Shown here: piece by piece, positions 1-5,442 of the stretch | Layout of the letters: every line of letters starts with the position of its first letter | How positions within the stretch are numbered: the first letter of the stretch is position 1 | NCBI GenBank assembly: GCA_022600655.1 | Contig: JAHZJZ010000240.1 | Coordinates: 1-9,541 of the forward strand | DNA: 9,541 bases | Reading direction: 5' to 3' | DNA from: Campylobacterota bacterium | Lineage (GTDB): Bacteria; Campylobacterota; Campylobacteria; Campylobacterales; Sulfurovaceae | Position numbers and translations under genes: made by a program | The notes under the pieces: generated by a model | Told to the model about the DNA's origin: nothing | The model's database searches: none | Seen by the model: the letters and a program-made list of their open reading frames with translations, nothing else

Positions 1-323
1 AATGCCTTTTCCCATTTTCGGTGTTTTTGTAATATTTGTCTTTTGGGAAGATTTAAGGTATCACCTTTGAGAGAAGTTGAGGTTTTAAATCGTTTCTCTT
101 TGGTATAAACACTCTCTGTCACTTCACTTTTTTTCTGATTTGTTTTAGTAGAAGCACTGTTAGGGTTATCAGGCATACCCTCTTTTTTGGCACTCCCTTT
201 TTGTTCTTTTTTCGCTACAGAGAGTTCATCAACAAACATTCTATTTTCAGAACACCACAGAACATCTAAGATATTCTCAAATTGCTCTAGTAGAAACAGT
301 TCTGCTTCATTTTGATTTTTCAA
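1..323 (-). CDS. Partial CDS (N-terminus only): SAV_2336-like, probable vWA component of the conflict operon
   Basis: An open frame runs from a TTG at 321-323 off the left edge, giving 107 codons without a stop. An AGGA Shine-Dalgarno lies 6 bp before the TTG and overlaps the moxR stop codon, so this is the fourth gene of the operon, 8 bp after moxR. The only ATG near the start is out of frame; the first in-frame ATG is codon 29. Visible layout: an acidic amphipathic helix ending in ILDVLW (18-23), a Lys/Ser/Asn-rich linker (about 35-80), then TLNLP followed by a basic stretch (89-105). From memory this matches the start of proteins named 'SAV_2336 N-terminal domain-related', which have a short helix with a (A/V)LW motif, a long low-complexity linker, then an 'aLP..l...RPL' segment and a vWA-like domain. 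The vWA domain would lie outside the window. The presence of a gene is firm; the family is an inference supported by the MoxR partner. Confidence 0.6.
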   Translation of the reverse strand, partial: MKNQNEAELFLLEQFENILDVLWCSENRMFVDELSVAKKEQKGSAKKEGMPDNPNSASTKTNQKKSEVTESVYTKEKRFKTSTSLKGDTLNLPKRQILQKHRKWEKA

Positions 324-328
324 AATCT

Positions 329-334
329 ATCCTA
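329..334 (-). promoter_or_regulatory. Ribosome binding site that fixes the TTG start of the partial gene
   Basis: TAGGAT reads on the minus strand 5-6 bp before TTG 321-323. Its TAG is also the moxR stop codon, which suggests translational coupling between the two genes. Confidence 0.6.
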
Positions 335-1270
335 CTCCGAGAGTCGATGCCAAATTCGATTAAGTCGGTCATTTTTAGAAGTATCTACACCCTCAATCTC
401 CAAAAATATCGCTTTCATGAGCATATCGGTTGAGTAATTGGTAGGTTCTTCTTTAATTCTTTTTATAAATTCATTTATGATATCTTCTGCCTTAGTACCT
501 AACTTCTCTACTTCACTTTTTGTTAAATGATTGTGTAATATGGTTGTAAATTTTGTTTTAAGTTCAACACTGTTGTTAGACAAAACAATATCATGAGAGA
601 TAACCCTTCTCATCAGAGCTGGAGAAAACTCACGCTCTCTGTTTGAGGTCATAATAATAAGAGGGAATTCACCTTGACACTTTAACTTTCCATTTTCTAA
701 TGTTATCGTTACGGGTTGACCATTTTCATCTTTTACTCTATGTTCACCATCACCCAAACGAGCCAATTCAGGTATAGCAAACTCTCGCTCTTCTAAAATA
801 TGTAAGAGGTTATTGGGAAAATCAATATCACTCTTATCTAACTCATCCAGCAAAACAACCCTCATTTTTTCTGAGGCAAAAGCTGTCCCCAAAGCACCCA
901 ATTGAATATAGTCTGCTACAGAGCCTTTGTCATGCAGTCTTCCTATAGCATCATAGGTGTAGAGTCCATCTTCTAGTTTACTCTGTGTAGTTATCTGCCA
1001 ATGTAATACCTCCCCACAGTGTAATGTGGTTGCTACCGATTTAGCCAATGAGGATTTACCCACACCTGGATTCCCACTAAGTAAAATAGGTTTCCTAAGA
1101 TAGAGAGCCAAGTTAACTACCTCTACCTCTTCATCTGATGGGTCGTAGGTTGTCTCAGTCTCCTTTTTCTCCTCTGCTGTACGTTCACGCCTCCAAGAGG
1201 GTGCTTGATGCTCTGCTAAAAACTCCTCTAAAGCATTCTCTTCTTTCTGTTCACCATTGTAAATACTCAT
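332..1270 (-). CDS. MoxR-family AAA+ ATPase of a VMAP/caspase conflict system
   Basis: This 312-aa protein is a MoxR-type AAA+ ATPase, thought to couple ATP hydrolysis to remodelling of vWA/VMAP partners. Residues 1-45 are charged, with a PSWRR motif at 24-28. From memory, PxWRR upstream of the ATPase core marks the MoxR subset found beside SAV_2336/VMAP proteins. The core has Walker A GNPGVGKSS (66-74), the block ITTQSKLEDGLYTYDAIGRL (93-112), Walker B VVLLDELDKSD (138-148), FPNNLL (151-156), sensor 1 at N210 within IIMTSNREREF, and an arginine finger at R221/R222. An insertion at about 170-200 precedes sensor 1, as is common in this subset. A helical lid follows. All catalytic residues are present, so it should be active. 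The ATG has AGGAG 6 bp upstream and lies 1 bp after the caspase gene, so the two are very probably coupled. Cytoplasmic; no signal peptide or membrane segment. Confidence 0.93.
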   Translation of the reverse strand: MSIYNGEQKEENALEEFLAEHQAPSWRRERTAEEKKETETTYDPSDEEVEVVNLALYLRKPILLSGNPGVGKSSLAKSVATTLHCGEVLHWQITTQSKLEDGLYTYDAIGRLHDKGSVADYIQLGALGTAFASEKMRVVLLDELDKSDIDFPNNLLHILEEREFAIPELARLGDGEHRVKDENGQPVTITLENGKLKCQGEFPLIIMTSNREREFSPALMRRVISHDIVLSNNSVELKTKFTTILHNHLTKSEVEKLGTKAEDIINEFIKRIKEEPTNYSTDMLMKAIFLEIEGVDTSKNDRLNRIWHRLSE

Positions 1271-1271
1271 C

Positions 1272-2957
1272 TTATGCTCCTACAACTGATTTATATTGAT
1301 TGTTTTTGATTTCTGTCTTCTTTAGGGGTAGTCGATTGGGGTTGTCCCATATTAATAAATAAGGAACTTCTGCTTTTTTAAATTTTTTAGAACTCTCTTT
1401 AAGCAAGTTTCTAAACTCAGTGCCTTCTAAACTTTGACAAACACTGTTAACAATTTCTATCTGCTCATCTTTTAATGGGGCAAGTACAATACAAGCACTC
1501 TCTTTAATTAAATCATGATACTCTTTAAAAGAGAGACTTTGAGTTAACCGAACATAGGGTCTATCTTCTAACTCATCAAAGTCTATCTCATCTGTCATAA
1601 CTTCATCTATTGGCAAAGAGGCTCTATTTCTATAAAAACTCCATACATCTTTCCACTCTTCTTGTATATTGGGCTGAACCCTTATGGTTTCAATACGCTT
1701 TTGTAAACGCTTAACAATTTTAGCTGTTAACTCCCTACCCTCACTCCCTTTCCATGATGAGATATCCTCTTTTAGAAGTTCAAAAGGTACGATAAACTCC
1801 AATAAGACATTTCTACGAGATAAAGAAACAGAGTTTAAAACAGTATCAACTAATTGAGTTTTTCCACTCTCTTTAGTTAAGTCAACTCTACAACTCTCTT
1901 GTGGTTCCACTTTCCCTTGCTTATACTCAAAAATTTGTACTTCAACATCACCTAAAGCATTTTTACCATTTGGTTTCAGTGTAATCAAAAGATTGGAACG
2001 CTGTTGAAACATATCTATTTTCATAGAAGCGAAACTCTTAATATCCTCTCGAGTTTTTCTAAGTACTTTCAATAAATCGTCAATATAACTGTCCAATGTA
2101 CTGTCATCTAATTGAACCAACAGTGAAATTAAAATTTGTTTATGTTTCTCAAATAGATACTTTACAATTTCATCAAACTCATTTGGAACTGTTTTTGATG
2201 AGAAATCTAAAAGGTTTTTTGTATACGCTTCAAGTAAAGAGGTACTGTTACAATGCTCTTGGAAATATACTTTTAAATCTTTTGTTAAATTTTCTAAGAG
2301 GTTTGTGGTGTTATGTTCTACAATAGTCATCATTCCATTTTTTGTACGAGGGTAAGAGTAACCACTCTCTTTTGTATAATCACTACCTTTTATAACTCTA
2401 CTTACCTCATACAGTGTAACCTCTTTAGAGCCTTTTGTTAAATTTTCAATAGCTTCACAAAAAGCATCTGTAAAGAGACTTAAGGTTGAATTATCATTTT
2501 TTTCTGTACCTTTTTCACGAAAACCTGCAGATGTGAGTATCTCAAAACTCCCTGTAAAAGGGTTATTGTTTTCAATCAATGTGCCACTATAACAGGCATC
2601 TAATACAATGGCTATACGATTTGGAAACTTATCACTACCTTTAAACACTTCAAAAATCTCACCCACAACCTCTTGTATATTTCGTGTTTTATCATCTTCT
2701 AGTTCTAAGTGCAGTTCATCTCTTTTTATACCTTTTTTTGCACCATGACCTGTATAAAAAAAGAGTAAATTATCAATTGTTTCATCTTTATAAAGTTTTA
2801 AATCACTTGTTATCTCTTTAAGACTTTTTAACTCACGATTTATAGGTTCTTCCCATAAGCTTGATGTAGAAAATATACTGCTTACAGTATTACGGTTATG
2901 TTGTAAAGACTCTAAGCCATTCGCAACACCACTATAGACAAAAGCAATATTTTTCAT
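1272..2957 (-). CDS. Caspase-like (C14) protease fused to a VMAP-C-like domain
   Basis: A 561-aa protein in three parts. Residues 1-210 form a caspase/metacaspase-like domain with the catalytic His in FFYTGHGA (H71), the catalytic Cys in IVLDACYSGTL (C122), and the supporting ILTSAG (140-145) and LFTDAFCEAI (161-170) blocks, so both members of the dyad are present. Residues about 215-310 are mostly helical, with no motif I can name. Residues about 320-550 resemble the C-terminal domain of vWA-MoxR-associated proteins: LLITLKPNG (323-331), then VLLEFIVPFELLKEDISSW (384-402), a basic helix (411-426), W435/W439, and VPYLLIWDNPNRLP (531-544). In known systems VMAP is the scaffold tied to MoxR and vWA partners, and a caspase acts as the death effector. 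A direct fusion would put the protease under that control. The start has AGGGTG 5 bp upstream and lies 12 bp after the small upstream gene. The caspase call is strong; VMAP-C is from memory of the family. Confidence 0.87.
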   Translation of the reverse strand: MKNIAFVYSGVANGLESLQHNRNTVSSIFSTSSLWEEPINRELKSLKEITSDLKLYKDETIDNLLFFYTGHGAKKGIKRDELHLELEDDKTRNIQEVVGEIFEVFKGSDKFPNRIAIVLDACYSGTLIENNNPFTGSFEILTSAGFREKGTEKNDNSTLSLFTDAFCEAIENLTKGSKEVTLYEVSRVIKGSDYTKESGYSYPRTKNGMMTIVEHNTTNLLENLTKDLKVYFQEHCNSTSLLEAYTKNLLDFSSKTVPNEFDEIVKYLFEKHKQILISLLVQLDDSTLDSYIDDLLKVLRKTREDIKSFASMKIDMFQQRSNLLITLKPNGKNALGDVEVQIFEYKQGKVEPQESCRVDLTKESGKTQLVDTVLNSVSLSRRNVLLEFIVPFELLKEDISSWKGSEGRELTAKIVKRLQKRIETIRVQPNIQEEWKDVWSFYRNRASLPIDEVMTDEIDFDELEDRPYVRLTQSLSFKEYHDLIKESACIVLAPLKDEQIEIVNSVCQSLEGTEFRNLLKESSKKFKKAEVPYLLIWDNPNRLPLKKTEIKNNQYKSVVGA

Positions 2958-2969
2958 ATCAGCACCCTA

Positions 2970-3272
2970 TTAAAAAATTTCCGATAACGCTTCTTTACTC
3001 ATTTTCTTATATTCAGAAAACGCTATCTTATCACCATCTTTTTTTTCAATGTAAATATGCTCACCCTTAACCAATGCCGTCACATCTTGGATAACCGTTG
3101 TTACACTATAAAAAGCTCCCACACCTTCTAGGATAAGCCGAACCATTTCAAGTTCACCTGACATATCTGTCTTTTTGGAGGGTTCTTTCTCTGGTTTAAC
3201 TACGATACCTTCTAATTTTAGTTGGTTATATATCTCTTCTAATAACTCTGGATTATCCGATACTATCTTCAT
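2970..3272 (-). CDS. Small protein resembling effector-associated constant component EACC1
   Basis: The first gene of the conflict operon encodes 100 aa. It begins MKIVSDNPELLEEIYNQL, as a short strand and helix, then a Lys/Pro-rich linker (24-36). A GELEMVRLILEGVGAF-type hydrophobic helix follows (39-68, weakly charged), then a strand pair EHIYIEKKDGDKIAF (71-85) and a final helix. This order (variable helix, linker ending in a Gly, long hydrophobic helix, V-x-V strand, DG turn) resembles EACC1 proteins that accompany caspase and trypsin-like effectors in these systems. The match is by pattern recall and not close at residue level. No signal peptide. The middle helix could be buried or could touch a membrane. 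The start has a strong GGAGG core 7 bp upstream and a -10 element at 3302-3307. The role is unknown; it may link the effector to a sensor. Confidence 0.6.
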   Translation of the reverse strand: MKIVSDNPELLEEIYNQLKLEGIVVKPEKEPSKKTDMSGELEMVRLILEGVGAFYSVTTVIQDVTALVKGEHIYIEKKDGDKIAFSEYKKMSKEALSEIF

Positions 3273-3301
3273 ACTTTCCCCTCCAAACCTTTAATCCCTA
3301 A

Positions 3302-3307
3302 AGTATA
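3302..3307 (-). promoter_or_regulatory. Probable -10 element of the caspase/MoxR operon promoter
   Basis: On the minus strand TATACT lies 29 bp before the small-protein ATG, preceded by a T-rich stretch (TTTTATTTAGATTTTGG) and no clear -35. That is usual for Campylobacterota sigma-70 promoters. Predicted 5' leader about 20-25 nt. Confidence 0.5.
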
Positions 3308-3348
3308 CCAAAATCTAAATAAAACCGTAGACGCACCAAATTATCTGA

Positions 3349-3354
3349 TATAAT
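3349..3354 (+). promoter_or_regulatory. -10 element of the DksA-like gene
   Basis: A perfect TATAAT lies 20 bp before the ATG at 3375, implying a short leader of roughly 14 nt. No good -35 is visible. It diverges from the operon promoter at 3302-3307, with 41 bp between the two -10 boxes, so a protein bound here could affect both. Confidence 0.6.
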
Positions 3355-3374
3355 AAACCAAAAAGACAACAACT

Positions 3375-3707
3375 ATGACACAAGAAGAAAAAAATACCAT
3401 AAAACAAACCATAGAGACCCAAATAACTCAACTACAAAAACAGATAATTGAGCTAAAAGAGAAAACCAAACCCATCTCACCTGACTGTTCGCTAGGGCGA
3501 CTTACTAGACTAGAAGCTATGAATGAAAAGATGGTTAATGAAAAGGTTTTACAAGAGGGTGAACTGAAACTTACGCGACTTAAAAATGCTCTACTGAGAA
3601 TCAATCATGAGATGTTTGGGATTTGTATAGAGTGTGAGGAGTCTATAGGTTTAGGTCGTATGATGATACGACCTGAAAGTGTTCGATGTGTGGCGTGTGC
3701 CTCTTAA
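3375..3707 (+). CDS. DksA/TraR-type zinc-finger regulator
   Basis: A 110-aa protein of the DksA/TraR group, which binds the RNA polymerase secondary channel instead of DNA. Two helices likely to form a coiled-coil hairpin (about 3-30 and 45-78) flank the conserved turn CSLGRLTRLEAM (38-49). A C4 zinc finger follows: C84 and C87 in GICIECEE, C105 and C108 in RCVACAS, with the RMMIRPES segment between. Length is typical of the short DksA-like proteins, about 40 residues shorter than E. coli DksA. The canonical DksA coiled-coil tip residues (D-x-x-D-x-A) are not evident, so its effect on polymerase may differ from DksA; it should not be called dksA. It is transcribed divergently from the conflict operon and converges on tal. 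The Shine-Dalgarno is poor (only A-rich sequence before the ATG). Whether it regulates the neighbouring operon is unknown. Confidence 0.88.
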   Translation: MTQEEKNTIKQTIETQITQLQKQIIELKEKTKPISPDCSLGRLTRLEAMNEKMVNEKVLQEGELKLTRLKNALLRINHEMFGICIECEESIGLGRMMIRPESVRCVACAS

Positions 3708-4702
3708 CCTTCGAGCTTTTCTAACATCTCTTTAAATGCCTCTTCAAAGGCTACTAAGCCTTCATCTAAAAGTTGTTTGTAGATATCATCCATTTTGAAG
3801 CCGTTATCTTCAAGGTTCATGAAGTAACCATTTAGAATTGCATCATCAATTGGTAGAACCTCTTGATTATCATCGGTTTGTATATGTGCTTCAATGGTTG
3901 CTAATGGAGCAGTGTTTACTGAATGAGCTGCCATAAGTCCAGCGATATAGTAGTTTGCAGGAAGATTGTCACCTTTAACTCCTGTACTGGCAAACAATGC
4001 TCTAATATTTGGGATATCGTTTGACTCAATCATATTGTAGATTTTTGCTGCATTATAGATACCTGTTTTAGAAGGGTCGATGCCACTCTGTTCAAGTTCA
4101 GCATCTAAAGCTCTGTCAAAACGGCTTACAAATACAGAGATAACACCCTCTACTCTACATGTTCCAGTGGCTTCACATTTAGAGATTCCCTTGGTCATAG
4201 CAGTAAAACACTGTTTGGCTTGTTTTGGAGAGAAGACTAAAGTCGCGTTAACAGAGATACCATCACTCATCAACTCAGTCATGGCTTCATAACCAGCTTG
4301 AGTTGCAGGTACTTTAATCATAACATTTGGTTCACCAATAGCTTTGAAGAGTCTTTTCCCCTCTTCTACTGTTCCTTTGGTATCATTACATAGGAAAGGG
4401 TCTACTTCAATAGAAATAAATCCATCGTTTCCATCATTATACAAAGGTCGTAGAAGCTGTGCAGCTTTTTTAATATCTTGAATGGCTAACGCTTCGTACT
4501 TCTCTTTAGCACTTAACTCTTTCAGTGCTTCTAACTGCTCTTTATAAGCTGGTGAAGAGGTGATTGCTGATGCAAATATCGCTGGATTAGATGTTGCTCC
4601 ATTAACGACTCCTGCCTCTATAAGTTTTCCAAACTCATTTTCTAAGTAATCTCTCTCAATAAAATCCAACCATAATGAAAAATTGATATCCCTATTGACC
4701 AT
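3704..4702 (-). CDS. tal: Transaldolase
   Basis: Transaldolase moves a dihydroxyacetone unit from sedoheptulose 7-phosphate to glyceraldehyde 3-phosphate in the non-oxidative pentose phosphate pathway, in the cytoplasm. The protein begins MVNRDINFSLWLDFIERD and contains the family signature NGATSNPAIF (34-43), the Schiff-base lysine in VMIKVPAT (K130), NATLVFS (152-158) and VSRFDRALD (192-200). At 332 aa it has normal length. I place the start at 4702, not at an in-frame ATG at 4750. AGAGGGA lies 6 bp before 4702, the family's conserved N-terminus starts here, and the longer start would add 16 non-conserved residues and overlap aat. It is the last gene of the clpS-clpA-aat-tal run, 23 bp after aat. 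Its TAA overlaps the TAA of the convergent DksA-like gene. Confidence 0.95.
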   Translation of the reverse strand: MVNRDINFSLWLDFIERDYLENEFGKLIEAGVVNGATSNPAIFASAITSSPAYKEQLEALKELSAKEKYEALAIQDIKKAAQLLRPLYNDGNDGFISIEVDPFLCNDTKGTVEEGKRLFKAIGEPNVMIKVPATQAGYEAMTELMSDGISVNATLVFSPKQAKQCFTAMTKGISKCEATGTCRVEGVISVFVSRFDRALDAELEQSGIDPSKTGIYNAAKIYNMIESNDIPNIRALFASTGVKGDNLPANYYIAGLMAAHSVNTAPLATIEAHIQTDDNQEVLPIDDAILNGYFMNLEDNGFKMDDIYKQLLDEGLVAFEEAFKEMLEKLEG

Positions 4703-4708
4703 AGTATG

Positions 4709-4715
4709 TCCCTCT
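4709..4715 (-). promoter_or_regulatory. Ribosome binding site that decides the tal start
   Basis: AGAGGGA on the minus strand, 6 bp before the ATG at 4700-4702. No comparable site precedes the upstream in-frame ATGs at 4750 and 4741. Confidence 0.6.
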
Positions 4716-4725
4716 GTAATAAAAG

Positions 4726-5442
4726 TTATTGTTGACTCCATGATGACCATGAACCAGTGTCGGTAGGTTTCATAACAGCCTCATCTAACTGGTCTAAAAA
4801 TGCATCACGATTTATCAGTCTTGCACCTAGCGTCATTAAGTGAGGTGTCTCCACCTGACAGTCAATGAAATCATAACCTTTTTTGACAAAGATACTACTT
4901 AGCATTCTTAAGGCAAACTTTGAGGCATCTGGCATGAGAGCAAACATCGATTCTCCAAAAAAAGCTTTACCCAAAGCAACCCCATAGAACCCACCCACAA
5001 GCTCACCTTCGTAGTAGGTTTCAACAGAGTGTGCAAAGCCCATCTCGTGTAACTCTATATAGGCCTCTTTCATCTCAGGAATCAACCATGTTCCCACCTG
5101 TCCCTCTCTAGGCACTTTGGAACAGTAGTCAATAACGGCTTCAAAATTGGTATCAAACCTAATCTCATAACCTCTATTTTTAATCACTCTTCTGAGTGAT
5201 TTACGCTCTTTAAACTCTTGGGGGTATAATACTAATCTCGGGTTTGGAGACCACCAAAGTATAGGGTCACCCTCACTAAACCAAGGGAAGATTCCTTTAC
5301 GGTAAGCGATTAAGAGTCGGTTAGGGTTTAGGTCTCCACCATAGGCTAACAACCCCTCATCACTTCCGTACCTAGCATTGGGGAAGATAAAAGGTGTCCC
5401 AATTTTAGTTATAAAGTAGTCATCATCATATACCGAAGACAA
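4726..5442 (-). CDS. aat: Leucyl/phenylalanyl-tRNA--protein transferase
   Basis: Aat transfers Leu or Phe from its aminoacyl-tRNA to proteins with N-terminal Arg or Lys, making them ClpS/ClpAP substrates. The 238-aa product (E. coli 234) shows GLLAYGGDLNPNRLLIAYRK (30-49) with GIFPWF after it, ILWWSPNPR (61-69), GTWLIPEM (117-124), GFAHSVETY (135-143), FFGESMFAL (161-169) and DCQVETPHLMTLGA (194-207). These are the hallmark blocks, and it looks intact. The start is a TTG: there is no in-frame ATG until codon 124, and AAGGAG sits 10 bp upstream. The start overlaps the end of clpA by 17 bp, implying coupled translation. Its place directly after clpS and clpA joins the tagging enzyme with the adaptor and unfoldase of the same degradation route. 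Confidence 0.96.
   Translation of the reverse strand: MSSVYDDDYFITKIGTPFIFPNARYGSDEGLLAYGGDLNPNRLLIAYRKGIFPWFSEGDPILWWSPNPRLVLYPQEFKERKSLRRVIKNRGYEIRFDTNFEAVIDYCSKVPREGQVGTWLIPEMKEAYIELHEMGFAHSVETYYEGELVGGFYGVALGKAFFGESMFALMPDASKFALRMLSSIFVKKGYDFIDCQVETPHLMTLGARLINRDAFLDQLDEAVMKPTDTGSWSSWSQQ

Noticed and set aside
2096..2326. Plus-strand open frame of 76 codons
   Set aside because: It lies wholly antisense to the caspase gene, has hydrophobic random-looking composition, no ribosome site and no known motif.
2970..3272. Small upstream gene as an antitoxin of a two-gene toxin-antitoxin pair
   Set aside because: It has no DNA-binding or antitoxin motif, and the downstream genes are large caspase and AAA+ proteins. 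The EACC1-like reading explains the context better.
4080..4292. Plus-strand open frame of 70 codons
   Set aside because: Antisense to tal, with no family resemblance.
4703..4750. Longer tal start at the ATG ending at 4750 (16 extra residues)
   Set aside because: It would overlap aat by 25 bp, lacks a good Shine-Dalgarno and adds residues not seen in the family. AGAGGGA before 4702 fits better.
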